Shown: in pieces, positions 23,633-32,381 of the stretch
Layout of the letters: every line of letters begins with the position of its first letter
Position numbering within the stretch: the first letter of the stretch is position 1
Assembly: GCF_000183725.1 (NCBI RefSeq)
Contig: NC_014762.1
Coordinates: forward strand, 1,798,001 to 1,862,000
Direction of reading: 5' to 3'
Length of the DNA stretch: 64,000 bases
DNA from: Sulfuricurvum kujiense DSM 16994
Lineage (GTDB): Bacteria; Campylobacterota; Campylobacteria; Campylobacterales; Sulfurimonadaceae
Made by a program: the position numbers and the translations under genes
Notes under the pieces: generated by a model
What the model saw: only the letters and a program-made list of their open reading frames with translations
The model's database searches: none
Told to the model about the DNA's origin: nothing

Positions 23633-25792
23633 ATGCCTCAAAAAATTTCTTTAACCCAATTTGATTCGCCGATCGTTTTGATCCAACCGTTAGAATATCC
23701 GAAAATCGGTCTTGTTACGCAAAACAATACGGTGTATACCTACGATCTCGAAAGCGGAGAATCGACCAAAGTATTTCACCTCAACATCGCTGAGAGGACT
23801 ACCCTTATCTGCGCTTTTGATTCGCACAACAATCGTCTCCTTTTCGGGAGCGATAAAGCCTCAGCCCTCAATCTGATCGATTTGAATCAAAAAAAAGTTA
23901 TCAACCAATATGATCTCGACCAACAGACGCCGACCTTTATCTCTTTTTCTCCCGACGGCCAGTATTTCGTCTGCGGAACCGATCAGGGGCGGGTTCTGCT
24001 ATGGCGCTGCGATTCTAATACCCTGATTTCGAGACTTCACTCTTTTCCCGAATACACCAGTGCCTATACGAAACCGAAAACGAATTATGTCTCGGCATTG
24101 ACGTTTGATGGGATGACGTTGGCCACGACCGGATACGGCGGAAGCATTGTGGTCACCGATTACCGTACCCAAACGTTTTTAAAGCGCTACTCTCCGGGCT
24201 ATTTAAAAAATACGGCTCTGCTGATTTATAACGCCAATACCATCATCACCGGAAATCAGGAAGGGACGTTAATCAAAATCGATCAAAAAGGGAGTATTCC
24301 GAATCAACGACTCGGAACATCCCATAAAAATATCCGATTTTTGAAACGGATAGGGCCGGAACCGTATATGATCGTCGCTTCCGATTTGCCGTATGTCACC
24401 CTCATAAACGGGGATACTTTTAAAGTTATTCAGGAACGTTATCTTGAGCTGGACGGACCGTTGAGCGCTTTATGCGTACTCGACCGCGACAATACTCTAA
24501 TCGCCGCGAACCAAAACAATGAACTCCTGAAATTCGACCTTCAGCCGTTTGAGCATCTTGAAAAACTGATTCAAGATCATGAGTACGCCGAGGCTTATCT
24601 TTATTGCACGAATGAGCCGCTGCTGCTGCAAAGCGACCTGTATAAAGAACTCGAGTCGATTTATGACGAACATTTAAAAAAAGCGAAAGAGTATCTGACC
24701 CAAAAATTGATCGCGGACGCCAAACTCGTTTTGGAACCGTTCAAAACCGCAAAGGCGAAAGAGATAGCCGAGGTATTTCAAGTCTACTCGTTTATGGACC
24801 GATTTACCAATCTTTTTGAGCAAAACAAATTAGCGGCCTTTTACGGCCATGCCGAACAATACCCTCTTTTGCAAGAGACTCCGGTTTATCAGCGAGCGGA
24901 AAAACTGTGGGCTGAAAAATTTATGAATGCCCAAAGACTGATGTTTCTTAATAAAGAGAGGGAGATTCAAGAGGAACTTCACCTGTTTACGACGGTCAGT
25001 TCCAAACGGCCGTTTATTCTCCTGCTTCTTCAGAATTCCGCCGTTCTTAAAATCTATTCCAAAGCGATTCAAACCAAAAATTATTACCAATTGCGCAACC
25101 TGACGGTAAGTTTTCCTCTGCTTCGAAAATTCCCCTCCTACCAAAATTTCATCAAAGAGACCGGAGAGATCGTGGGTGCCACGATCAAGGCACTCAATGA
25201 ACGCTCATTTGAACAGGCGGAACTGTTGTTGAACGAACTGAAAGATGTCGTCCAATACGAATCCGAATATCTTCAGCTCAAAAAACTCTATTCATTAGCC
25301 AAAAATCTGCATCGGGCCCTTACCCACGAGCAGTTGCGTTCCGCTTATCACTTAATCGATAACCACCACGAACTTTTGATGCTCCCGTGGGGCGAAGAGC
25401 TCAATACACAATGGAATGAAAAACTCTCATTAGCCGAACAATACGCTATTAAGGGAGATATTTCCTACATCAAAAACGAGCTGGGCGATCTTTTTGATCT
25501 CCCGCATCGATACGGACGGATAGGAGACATCTTGCGAACGGCCTATCACGTGCAGCTCAAAAAACTCCTCAAAACGGATAGCGAAGCTTTCTGTGCCGGT
25601 ATCATCACCTACTGCGAACTGTTCGGCATCGACACGGAACTGCGCAATTTGCTCAAAAAAGCCAAACAAAAAGAGGTTGTTCCCGATCTCTCCCAATCGC
25701 ATTTGACCCCAAAAAACAGAGACTTTTGGCTTTCGCATATCCCCCTGCTTCCGAATAAAATCGCTTCAAGCAACACTGCAGCCACCGCATAA
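23633..25792 (+). CDS. beta-propeller plus alpha-solenoid protein (coat-protein-like architecture)
   Basis: A 719-residue cytoplasmic protein. Residues about 1-305 are WD40-like strands (FISFSPDGQYFVCGTDQGRVLLW; MTLATTGYGGSIVVTDYRT; ANTIITGNQEGTLIKID) consistent with a six- or seven-bladed propeller. Residues about 319-649 are four degenerate helical repeats of 80-84 residues (starts at 319, 399, 483, 567), three of them with a PLL or ELL turn followed by Tyr or Trp. Propeller-then-solenoid is the layout of membrane-coat proteins. It overlaps the next gene (TAATG). Function unknown; the domain call is from pattern reading, not from a profile search. Confidence 0.85.
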   Translation: MPQKISLTQFDSPIVLIQPLEYPKIGLVTQNNTVYTYDLESGESTKVFHLNIAERTTLICAFDSHNNRLLFGSDKASALNLIDLNQKKVINQYDLDQQTPTFISFSPDGQYFVCGTDQGRVLLWRCDSNTLISRLHSFPEYTSAYTKPKTNYVSALTFDGMTLATTGYGGSIVVTDYRTQTFLKRYSPGYLKNTALLIYNANTIITGNQEGTLIKIDQKGSIPNQRLGTSHKNIRFLKRIGPEPYMIVASDLPYVTLINGDTFKVIQERYLELDGPLSALCVLDRDNTLIAANQNNELLKFDLQPFEHLEKLIQDHEYAEAYLYCTNEPLLLQSDLYKELESIYDEHLKKAKEYLTQKLIADAKLVLEPFKTAKAKEIAEVFQVYSFMDRFTNLFEQNKLAAFYGHAEQYPLLQETPVYQRAEKLWAEKFMNAQRLMFLNKEREIQEELHLFTTVSSKRPFILLLLQNSAVLKIYSKAIQTKNYYQLRNLTVSFPLLRKFPSYQNFIKETGEIVGATIKALNERSFEQAELLLNELKDVVQYESEYLQLKKLYSLAKNLHRALTHEQLRSAYHLIDNHHELLMLPWGEELNTQWNEKLSLAEQYAIKGDISYIKNELGDLFDLPHRYGRIGDILRTAYHVQLKKLLKTDSEAFCAGIITYCELFGIDTELRNLLKKAKQKEVVPDLSQSHLTPKNRDFWLSHIPLLPNKIASSNTAATA

Positions 25793-26718
25793 TGAAACTT
25801 TTTTCGAGTGACGCTATGGTCGATATCTTCTCCTGGGCGCAGGAGTCGCTCAAGCATTCCGACAAGATCACCTTCGAAGTTCTCAATCCGGATATTCGGC
25901 AAGGGTGGTACGCGGGAGAAAAGATTACTCTCGACGGCATCACCTACCTCTACCGCAGCTATAAAGCCCTCAGTGATCTCGGAGAACTCCTGTTTTGCCG
26001 AATGTTGACCCCAAAACCTCTCAGCGAGCATACCGTTGCGATCACTTATGAGAAACTTGACCTCAGCGACTCATTTCATCATGCTGTTTTGAGCGAAGAA
26101 AAATACGGTACCGATTCGTCCTTTGCACGAGTACATAAAAACGAAGAACCCGCATTTTTAAGTGCTTATCTGCGCGCACTGAAAAGTGTCCGTGTCGGCG
26201 AGCGTTTACGGATTCTCAATCTGGGGATCAATACGGGGGAAGAGTTCGACCTGATCCGCCGTATCCTTCCGCATGATCAGTATATGAACCTCTCCCTTGT
26301 CGGCATCGATCATTCGCACAGCGCCATCAGCGTTGCCCGCGAACAGTTTAAGGAAGGAAATGCAACCTTTTACGTCCATGACATTAACGATCTCGTATCG
26401 CTCTCATTAGGCCGTTTCGACCTCATCATCACGATCGGAACGCTCCAGAGCAGCACTCTGGAATTCAAACCTCTTTTTATGTCTTTAGTCCAAGAATACC
26501 TGACCAAAGAGGGATCGCTCATTTTAGGATTTCCAAACTGCCGCTGGATGGACGGAGAGATGATCTACGGAGCCAAAGCACCCAACTATCCCTACTCGGA
26601 GATGTCAATTCTCATCAAAGATATCTACTACTGCAAAAAATATTTGCAGCAAAAGAAATTTCGGGTCACGGTAACCGGAAAAGAGTACCTGTTTTTAACC
26701 GCGACTAAAATACAATAA
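25792..26718 (+). CDS. SAM-dependent methyltransferase-like protein
   Basis: 308 residues. The C-terminal two thirds look like a class I Rossmann methyltransferase: motif I ILNLGINTGEE (loose; the usual GxGxG is not intact), an acidic residue ending strand 2 (VGIDHSH), then DLIITIGTLQ and a late LILGFPN strand. The N-terminal 130 residues are unusual. The start overlaps the propeller-solenoid stop (TAATG), so the pair is coupled. The weak motif I makes SAM binding uncertain. Confidence 0.78.
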   Translation: MKLFSSDAMVDIFSWAQESLKHSDKITFEVLNPDIRQGWYAGEKITLDGITYLYRSYKALSDLGELLFCRMLTPKPLSEHTVAITYEKLDLSDSFHHAVLSEEKYGTDSSFARVHKNEEPAFLSAYLRALKSVRVGERLRILNLGINTGEEFDLIRRILPHDQYMNLSLVGIDHSHSAISVAREQFKEGNATFYVHDINDLVSLSLGRFDLIITIGTLQSSTLEFKPLFMSLVQEYLTKEGSLILGFPNCRWMDGEMIYGAKAPNYPYSEMSILIKDIYYCKKYLQQKKFRVTVTGKEYLFLTATKIQ

Positions 26719-26727
26719 TCAATATAC

Positions 26728-26733
26728 TATAAT
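26728..26733 (+). promoter_or_regulatory. -10 box before the 26762 gene
   Basis: TATAAT inside an AT-rich stretch, 28 bp before the ATG, followed by AAAAGGA as the ribosome site. No -35 element is evident, as is usual in this phylum. Confidence 0.5.
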
Positions 26734-26761
26734 AATTTATAAAGTTCCAAAAGGAAAAATA

Positions 26762-27136
26762 ATGAAGAAACTTATCCTTATCCCGCTAATGTTCGCAACA
26801 ATGCTTACGGCCAATGAGAGTTTCAACAGTGAAATAAGCCATTTCGGCGGAGGTGTTGTTATTGCCGGTGCGTTGACAGCGGTGGGAGATCGCTACTATC
26901 CCGAAAATCGTGCAATGTTCGGTTTCGGGGTAAGCAGTGTCGGATTTGCCATCGAAGAGATAGTCGTGACGGCTAAACACGGAAATTTATGGGGCAACCT
27001 ACTAGATGTTGCCGCGCATACCGCCGGATCGGCACTTGGCGCTGTCATTACGGATAAATACTTGCTGACGCCTGTCATAAGCCAAAATGGGATGAACGGG
27101 AATTTTGTCGGTTTGTATACCCGGATCCCTTTTTAA
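26762..27136 (+). CDS. small exported or envelope protein, YfiM/DUF2279-like
   Basis: 124 residues: signal peptide (about 1-18, ending MLTAN) and hydrophobic Gly/Ala-rich segments (HFGGGVVIAGALTAVGDRYY; VGFAIEEIVVTAKHGNLWGNLLDVAAHTAGSALGA). The order HF ... E ... G ... D ... A-H-T-A-G recalls the YfiM/DUF2279 small envelope proteins, but I would not assert this. It lies 14 nt before a lytic transglycosylase and is probably co-transcribed. Confidence 0.7.
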   Translation: MKKLILIPLMFATMLTANESFNSEISHFGGGVVIAGALTAVGDRYYPENRAMFGFGVSSVGFAIEEIVVTAKHGNLWGNLLDVAAHTAGSALGAVITDKYLLTPVISQNGMNGNFVGLYTRIPF

Positions 27137-27150
27137 CCGTCTTTAGTCTG

Positions 27151-27810
27151 ATGAAATTTTCTTTCTTAATTTCCATTCTGTTTTGTTCACTCATCCTATA
27201 CGGGCGCAGCGATGTCGAAGCCATCAATCTCTCTCTCCTATCGCTCCAAAGCGAGGAGACCCTTCTGGATACGTCCGTATTGGACAATACGCTCGATAAC
27301 TATCGCGGAACCATATCCCCTTTGTATAAACGCTATCTGGCGACGACCGAAGAGTATCAACGCATCGAAGCCAAATTTGAAAAAGAGGGAATTCCCCGGT
27401 TCTTTGCCCTGATTCCTTATTCCGAATCCAAATTTAATCCATCTTCCCGCGGCTACGGCACAGCCGGCTTATGGCAGTTCAGTAAACAAAGTGCCCGAAA
27501 TTTCGGGCTGTGTGTAACCAAAAACAATGATGAGAGGCTCGATGCCGACCGTTCAACCGATGCGGCGATACGGTATATCAAAAGTTTGAAACAACAATTC
27601 GGAAGCTGGTATTTGGCAGATTTTGCCTATGCGATGGGAGAAGGGACACTGCGCCGCCTTATTCAGCGAAACGGAAGCAAGAAAATATCGGTACTCCTCA
27701 AAGATCCCCATTTCCCGTCAGGGACAAAAGCCCATTTTGCCAAAACGCTGCTGCTGGACGCTAAAATCCATTATGCAAAACCCGCAGGAAACGAAAAAGC
27801 GGCTGAGTGA
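27151..27810 (+). CDS. lytic transglycosylase, SLT family
   Basis: 219 residues with a signal peptide (about 1-20) and an SLT domain: catalytic Glu in FALIPYSESKFNPSSRG, then GTAGLWQFSKQSARNFGL, DERLDADRSTDAAIRYIK and an AYAMGEG motif near the end of the domain. The enzyme cleaves peptidoglycan glycan strands to 1,6-anhydro products. No LysM domain. It follows a small envelope protein and ends just before a hairpin. Confidence 0.92.
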   Translation: MKFSFLISILFCSLILYGRSDVEAINLSLLSLQSEETLLDTSVLDNTLDNYRGTISPLYKRYLATTEEYQRIEAKFEKEGIPRFFALIPYSESKFNPSSRGYGTAGLWQFSKQSARNFGLCVTKNNDERLDADRSTDAAIRYIKSLKQQFGSWYLADFAYAMGEGTLRRLIQRNGSKKISVLLKDPHFPSGTKAHFAKTLLLDAKIHYAKPAGNEKAAE

Positions 27811-27812
27811 TT

Positions 27813-27833
27813 CTCTCCCACGGAAAGGGAGAG
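27813..27833 (+). terminator. rho-independent-like hairpin after the transglycosylase gene
   Basis: CTCTCCC, a 7-nt loop, then GGGAGAG form a 7-bp GC-rich stem directly after the stop, between convergent genes. There is no U-run, so the call is moderate. Confidence 0.5.
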
Positions 27834-27846
27834 TATTAGGAAGTCT

Positions 27847-28410
27847 TTAGAATCGGTATCCGATTTTAACTTGTGCACGATAGTTATCCAGGTCTTCTTT
27901 GTAACCGGTAGACAGATCCGCTTTTTGCGTCCATTGATACCGGACATCCGCACCCGTATACACGCTCTTGCTGATGTTGTATTTTAAACCGGTTCCGGCT
28001 TGCAGGGTAAATACCGTATCGTCTTTCCGCGCATCCGAAAAAATAACTCCGAACCCGGGACCGAATCCCCACTCCACATTGTTGTCCAATGTAATAAGAT
28101 AATAAGGGTTAAACTCGAGATTCGTCATCTCTACGCCGTCGCTGTTAAAATGATTTAACATGATTTGCTGTCTAAGATTATCCCACGGAAGGGTAAAAAC
28201 GGGACAATCCAGTGAAATTTCAATCCCTTCCGTCATACCTGCCGCACTGATATTTTTCAGGTTCATATACCCCATTGATACCCCGACTTGAATATTCGGA
28301 CAAAAGTTTTTATCCAAAATCGGAAGCATTTTAAACTCTTTTGCACTTGCGGCAGAACCGATCAGCGCACATGCCAAAAGGGCCGCTTTAGCGGACGGTA
28401 AAAATCTCAT
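27847..28410 (-). CDS. outer-membrane beta-barrel protein
   Basis: 187 residues: signal peptide (about 1-23, ending SAASA), then alternating amphipathic strands (WGFGPGFGVIFSD; VFTLQAGTGLKYNISKSVYTGADVRYQWT) and a final YRAQVKIGYRF with C-terminal Phe, as in OmpA/OmpW-size barrels. Two Cys residues (NFCPNI, LDCPVF) could form a periplasmic or external disulfide. No family name can be given. Free-standing, convergent with the transglycosylase. Confidence 0.8.
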   Translation of the reverse strand: MRFLPSAKAALLACALIGSAASAKEFKMLPILDKNFCPNIQVGVSMGYMNLKNISAAGMTEGIEISLDCPVFTLPWDNLRQQIMLNHFNSDGVEMTNLEFNPYYLITLDNNVEWGFGPGFGVIFSDARKDDTVFTLQAGTGLKYNISKSVYTGADVRYQWTQKADLSTGYKEDLDNYRAQVKIGYRF

Positions 28411-28520
28411 TCTTTCTCCTCTTCAATAACTATTACATAATAAGTATAGCAAAAGATATTACAATTTGTGATAATGATGTGACATTTAAGGGGGATCCCC
28501 GAGGGGAGAAAAGAGGAGTT

Positions 28521-29228
28521 TTAACCGATGTTGGTATAAACGGCTTGGACGTCATCGTCCTCTTCGATACGATCGATCAGTTTTTCGATATCGACCATCT
28601 GTTCGTCGGTAAACTCTACCGTCGTATTCGGAATACGCTCCAGCGCCGCTTTGCCCGGGACGATCCCTAACTCTTCGAGGGCAGTCGAGAGGGTACCGAA
28701 TGCGGTGTAATCACCGTATACCGTCACTTCCCCCTCTTCTTCTTCGAGTGTCTCCAGCCCTGCGTCGATCAATGCGAATTCAAGCTCTTCGAGATCCATT
28801 TCCGGTGTCGGGAAACTGAATACCGCTTTGCGGCTGAACATAAATTCCAAAGAGCCGTTGTTGAGCATCTCACCTTTGGCTTTTCCGAAATAACTGCGGA
28901 TATTCGCAACGGTACGGGTATTATTATCAGTCGCGCATTCAACGAAGATCAATGCACCGTGAGGAGCTTTCCCTTCGATATTGACTTCGGTGAGGGTAAT
29001 CGCATCTTTTCCGGTCGCCCGTTTGATTGCCGCGTCGATATTGTCTTTGGGCATATTCTGCGCTTTAGCGGTCAAAATCGCCGTACGGAGTTTCGGGTTC
29101 ATATCGGGATCTGATCCGCCCTCTTTTGCCGCCATTGTGATGATTTTACCCAGTTTAGGAAATACTCTCGACATATTTCCCCAGCGCTTCATTTTTGCCG
29201 CTTTACGATATTCAAACGCTCTTCCCAT
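28521..29228 (-). CDS. yebC: YebC/PmpR-family DNA-binding or translation regulator
   Basis: 235 residues matching YebC throughout ([77 protein letters not shown]). Family proteins were described as regulators and more recently as factors that help ribosomes through proline stretches. Cytoplasmic. It is downstream of an EamA transporter on the same strand, 60 bp apart. Confidence 0.95.
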   Translation of the reverse strand: MGRAFEYRKAAKMKRWGNMSRVFPKLGKIITMAAKEGGSDPDMNPKLRTAILTAKAQNMPKDNIDAAIKRATGKDAITLTEVNIEGKAPHGALIFVECATDNNTRTVANIRSYFGKAKGEMLNNGSLEFMFSRKAVFSFPTPEMDLEELEFALIDAGLETLEEEEGEVTVYGDYTAFGTLSTALEELGIVPGKAALERIPNTTVEFTDEQMVDIEKLIDRIEEDDDVQAVYTNIG

Positions 29229-29287
29229 ACGGTATGCTCCTCTGCCTTAACTCAAAAAAATTAGCGAATTATACCTGTTTTAGGGGA

Positions 29288-30160
29288 TTAAGACAAATCC
29301 CTTTTGAGCGGATTGTTGATGAGATAAACAGCAGCAATACTGATAAGCCCTCCTAAAATCAACGTCAATGAGGGTATTTCGCCCAATAACAGATAACTCG
29401 TCCCCAGAGCACTGACCGGTACTAAGAACATATACGAACTCGCTTTCGATGATCCCATTGCCCCCGAAGCGATAAAATAGATACTCGAAGCGACCGTTTG
29501 GCCCAATACCGCCAGATACAGCAATGCGCCCCAGAATCGGAGGTCTTGGTTAAAGACGCTTCCGATTCCTAGAGGATAGGCTATAAAAAACATAAAAACG
29601 GTAGCGATAAGCCCCAGAAAAAAGGTATAGTGGATCGGATCGAGATGCAGATGGGAACGCTGAGCGGAGAGGGTCAAAACGGCCCATACCAACGCACTCA
29701 AAAGAAAAATAAGGTTCCCCCCGTGAAAAAGCAGATCGCTGTTAGTGATTTGAAGCATAACCGCCCCGCCGACCAATCCGATCATTAAGCCCGTAACATG
29801 GCGCTGTGAGGGTTTAAAGCCCAAAAATGCCACGGCGATTCCTACCGTGATGACCGGACTGAGCGTCGTGATAATCACCCCTCCCGCTCCGGCAGTCCCA
29901 GCCGCTACTCCCCAAAAAGAGAGGGCCATGAAAACGGCATTTAAAAGTCCGCTGAGAGTGACCCATCCTAAAGCATGTAAAGAGACGCGAAGAGGTTTTT
30001 TGTGCCACCACAGTACGGGGAGAAATGCAATACTCATCAGCGCAAAGCGCCAAAATGTCGCCACTTCCCACGATACGCTTTCGGTGAGGATTTTAAGGGC
30101 GGGCCATCCCCCTCCCCAGAGCATCATCGCAAGGATCATTAAAAAAGGGAGGGGAATCAA
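29288..30160 (-). CDS. EamA/DMT-family transporter
   Basis: 290 residues, about ten transmembrane helices in two EamA repeats (MILAMMLWGGGWPALKILTESVSWEVATFWRFAL at the start; LSALVWAVLTLSAQRSH in the second half). It is a paralogue of the gene at 19136-20029, sharing that WxxxWxxxK pattern. Presumed exporter in the inner membrane with unknown substrate. It starts 10 nt after the stop of the P-loop ATPase gene and is probably co-transcribed with it. Confidence 0.9.
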   Translation of the reverse strand: MIPLPFLMILAMMLWGGGWPALKILTESVSWEVATFWRFALMSIAFLPVLWWHKKPLRVSLHALGWVTLSGLLNAVFMALSFWGVAAGTAGAGGVIITTLSPVITVGIAVAFLGFKPSQRHVTGLMIGLVGGAVMLQITNSDLLFHGGNLIFLLSALVWAVLTLSAQRSHLHLDPIHYTFFLGLIATVFMFFIAYPLGIGSVFNQDLRFWGALLYLAVLGQTVASSIYFIASGAMGSSKASSYMFLVPVSALGTSYLLLGEIPSLTLILGGLISIAAVYLINNPLKRDLS

Positions 30161-30169
30161 GGCAGAGGT

Positions 30170-30892
30170 TTAATCGTCGATAAAAACGATATCGCTTTGG
30201 ATGTTGTTAAAGAGGAGCGAGCGGTTATCTACCCGGTGCTGATATAAGAACGTATTCGGCTCCATAGAACGCAAAACAGTCGTATTGTAATAATAGGCGT
30301 TCGAACAGCGCCCGATAAAGAGGAATGAAAAGAGCAGTTTGATACGCGGATTTTCAAACATCTCATGCGGCTGCGCCAAAAAGGTAAGGCCGAATTTTTT
30401 GAGATTGACAAGGTCGAAGATGTAGAACATAAAGTCTTCGAATTTGGTATAGAACCCTTCCAAACTCGCGATTTCCTGCATGATGTAATAGTAATTTTCC
30501 AAGAGTTCGCGCTTTTGCATCATTTTTGAGAGATTACTTTTAATCTCCCGTTTGCTGGCAAAAAACGAAGGGCTGACCGCCATGTAAATGTTCTGGCGCT
30601 GTGCGATCGCTTCATCCAAAGCGGTGTTGAACGCTTCACTCTCCTCAAAACACATGTAGTGAAAATCGCTCCCTTTTTTGAATTTTTCCTCTACCTCGTC
30701 CGGGGTAGGATTTGAGAAATCAAGATACAGGGTCGGAATACCGGCTGCGATGACAAATTCGCGGATTTTATTGGCCAAATGGGTCTTTCCTGAACCCGGC
30801 TCTGCCAGAATAAGGGTATTTTCGCGTAATACACGGTCTTGAAGTTCGAGGGTAGCGATAGAGCTTTTAAATTTTCCGATTTTTCGTTTCAT
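30170..30892 (-). CDS. orphan P-loop ATPase
   Basis: 240 residues with Walker A in LILAEPGSGKTHLANKI near residue 30 and a candidate Walker B (HYMCFEESEAF). The following IYMAVSPSFFASKREIKSNL and a phenotype of aromatic residues (ENYYYIMQEI, FEDFMFYIF) are not typical of AAA+ initiators. It resembles small VirD4/HerA-like or ORC-like ATPases only in the P-loop. It lies upstream of an EamA transporter. The partner and substrate are unknown. Confidence 0.72.
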   Translation of the reverse strand: MKRKIGKFKSSIATLELQDRVLRENTLILAEPGSGKTHLANKIREFVIAAGIPTLYLDFSNPTPDEVEEKFKKGSDFHYMCFEESEAFNTALDEAIAQRQNIYMAVSPSFFASKREIKSNLSKMMQKRELLENYYYIMQEIASLEGFYTKFEDFMFYIFDLVNLKKFGLTFLAQPHEMFENPRIKLLFSFLFIGRCSNAYYYNTTVLRSMEPNTFLYQHRVDNRSLLFNNIQSDIVFIDD

Positions 30893-30988
30893 AGGTTTAT
30901 CCGTTAAGGGAGATAATAGTGAGATAGTATAGCCAAAGGTAACAGATTTAGAGATAAAGCTCTAACCTGTGTGAAGAATAGTGACGTA

Positions 30989-31516
30989 TTATTGCCACTC
31001 TTCTTGCATTATCGTAACATCTCCCGAGTCGCCGTGAAAACTGAGTTCACCGTCGCTGATGTTGCACTGAAGCCGCATGGAGCGCTCGCACAGTGTCTCT
31101 ATCCCCTCGGCATGCAGATGGATAACGCGAAGGTTTTTAAACCGTGCAAACGTGGAGCCGTACTGTTTCCACCATGCAACGGCACTTTTATAGTTGTAGG
31201 TGTAGACGATTACCTGTTCACTGCGTCCGCACGCCTTGCGCAGCCGTTTCTCGTCCACCTGTCCCAGATCGATCCACAGCTCGATCTCTCCGCCGTAGTT
31301 TTTCTCCCACAGTTCGGGTTCGTCGTCTCCCCCGATCCCTTTGGTAATAATCAGGCGATCACTGGCGTTCAGGGCAAAAGCAGCGAGACGGATCATAAGA
31401 CGCTGATCGGTTTCCGAGGGGTGCTGGGCTATCGTAATCTCATGGGTTTCGTAGTAGTTGCGATCCATATCGGAAATACTGAGCTGTGCTTTGTAGATCG
31501 TGGAACCTGCGGCCAT
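30989..31516 (-). CDS. yaeQ: YaeQ-family protein
   Basis: 175 residues with the YaeQ pattern: YKAQLSISDMDRNYYETHEITIAQHPSETDQRLMIRLAAFAL at the start and GGDDEPELWEKN followed by IELWIDLGQ in the middle. YaeQ adopts a PD-(D/E)XK nuclease-like fold; its job is not settled. AAGGGAG precedes the ATG. Cytoplasmic, free-standing. Confidence 0.9.
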   Translation of the reverse strand: MAAGSTIYKAQLSISDMDRNYYETHEITIAQHPSETDQRLMIRLAAFALNASDRLIITKGIGGDDEPELWEKNYGGEIELWIDLGQVDEKRLRKACGRSEQVIVYTYNYKSAVAWWKQYGSTFARFKNLRVIHLHAEGIETLCERSMRLQCNISDGELSFHGDSGDVTIMQEEWQ

Positions 31517-31557
31517 AAGAACTCCCTTGTAAATGTCGAATTATGGCATAAGGGGGC

Positions 31558-31833
31558 TTAGAACCTTTCTTTGTTAAATTCTTCTTCTTTATGCTTTATT
31601 CGTAATAACAACCAAGCAGAAAAAACAATCGCTGGTATCCATAAAAGCTGGCACCAAAAAAGTCCAAATCCTAAATAAGGCATAATATCAACCGTTCCAA
31701 CATAACAATGTTGAAGATTTTTCAATCCCCCTTGACAACCAAAATAGTGATATGCCCAGTCAGATAATTTCCAACCACCGAAGAGTAAAAATGGAGGAAG
31801 CGCTGCAAAAAAATATTTATATTTCCATTTCAC
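31558..31833 (-). CDS. small membrane protein, 91 aa
   Basis: Two transmembrane helices (about 8-28, FAALPPFLLFGGW; and about 52-78, LGFGLFWCQLLWIPAIVFSAWLLL) around a loop holding two Cys residues (YFGCQGG, LQHCYVG), then a Lys/Glu-rich tail. AT-richer than its neighbours. It sits 16 bp downstream of a toxin-antitoxin pair and may be accessory. No family recognised. Confidence 0.65.
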   Translation of the reverse strand: MKWKYKYFFAALPPFLLFGGWKLSDWAYHYFGCQGGLKNLQHCYVGTVDIMPYLGFGLFWCQLLWIPAIVFSAWLLLRIKHKEEEFNKERF

Positions 31834-31849
31834 AATCGTACCTTAAACT

Positions 31850-32095
31850 TTATTCATAACTCTCTTGCCGATGCAACACACGACCGATAAAAATCGTATC
31901 CTCAACTACATCGAACAAAACCCGATAATCCCCTACTCGCATACGATACGCAGGTTCGAAATTGGTCAGTTTTTTAATATTGGAAACATCAGGGAAATTT
32001 TTGAGAGAGATGATTTTTTCGTGGAGTTTACTTTTGAAAGGTTCGTTTATTTTTTGGAGGTCTTTGATCGCACTTTTGCGAATCTCAATGCGCAT
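31850..32095 (-). CDS. RelE/ParE-superfamily toxin
   Basis: 81 residues with the RelE/ParE fold: MRIEIRKSAIKDLQKINEP, then LKNFPDVSNIKKL and the C-terminal YRMRVGDYRVLFDVVEDTIFIGRVLHRQ. The basic and His residues near the C-terminus fit RelE-type mRNA cleavage, although ParE-type gyrase poisons look similar. It overlaps its antitoxin gene by 11 nt, downstream of it, the usual antitoxin-first order. Confidence 0.88.
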   Translation of the reverse strand: MRIEIRKSAIKDLQKINEPFKSKLHEKIISLKNFPDVSNIKKLTNFEPAYRMRVGDYRVLFDVVEDTIFIGRVLHRQESYE

Positions 32096-32273
32096 CTTTT
32101 AAATATTCCTCAAACGGGATACTCTCTTCCTCACGTGTTTTTGACAATGCTTTTAAATCTTCGATATCGTCTTTGGAAACGACTTCTACACCGTCTTTTT
32201 TAAAGTGCTCTAACAGCCATAAAAATTTGTCAAATATTTGCGGGTTTTGAAAATTAATCGTTAATGATTGCAT
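32085..32273 (-). CDS. antitoxin of the RelE-type pair
   Basis: 62 residues. The N-terminal QSLTINFQNPQIFDKFLWLLEHF and the C-terminal SIPFEEYLKDAH match small RelB/Phd-like antitoxins, with acidic, probably flexible C-terminus that would wrap the toxin. It lies directly upstream of and overlapping the toxin. It would also bind the operon's promoter, though no clear palindrome is seen upstream. Confidence 0.8.
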   Translation of the reverse strand: MQSLTINFQNPQIFDKFLWLLEHFKKDGVEVVSKDDIEDLKALSKTREEESIPFEEYLKDAH

Positions 32274-32350
32274 TCTATGACTCCTCTATCGATAGAGAAT
32301 TATAGCATGTCAGAAGAAAATAGTTTTTAAGAAAAATAATGGGAGTGGAT

Positions 32351-32366
32351 TCCCGCCGAAGCGGGA
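32351..32366 (-). terminator. UUCG-loop hairpin after acs
   Basis: On the minus strand TCCCGC-TTCG-GCGGGA forms a 6-bp stem with a UUCG tetraloop, 16 nt after the acs stop. A T-rich stretch follows only after about 12 nt, so it may be a terminator or an RNA 3'-end stabiliser. Confidence 0.55.
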
Positions 32367-32381
32367 GGGAGAAAGAAGCTA

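Noticed and set aside
28455-28485. TTGTGATAATGATGTGACA as a third Crp-type box
   Set aside because: The two TGTGA-like parts are direct, not inverted, and there is no TCACA half.
28487-28510. GGGGATCCCC palindrome and GAGGGG near the yebC stop as a terminator
   Set aside because: Self-complementary DNA without a loop and no T-run; more likely a chance sequence than a hairpin terminator.
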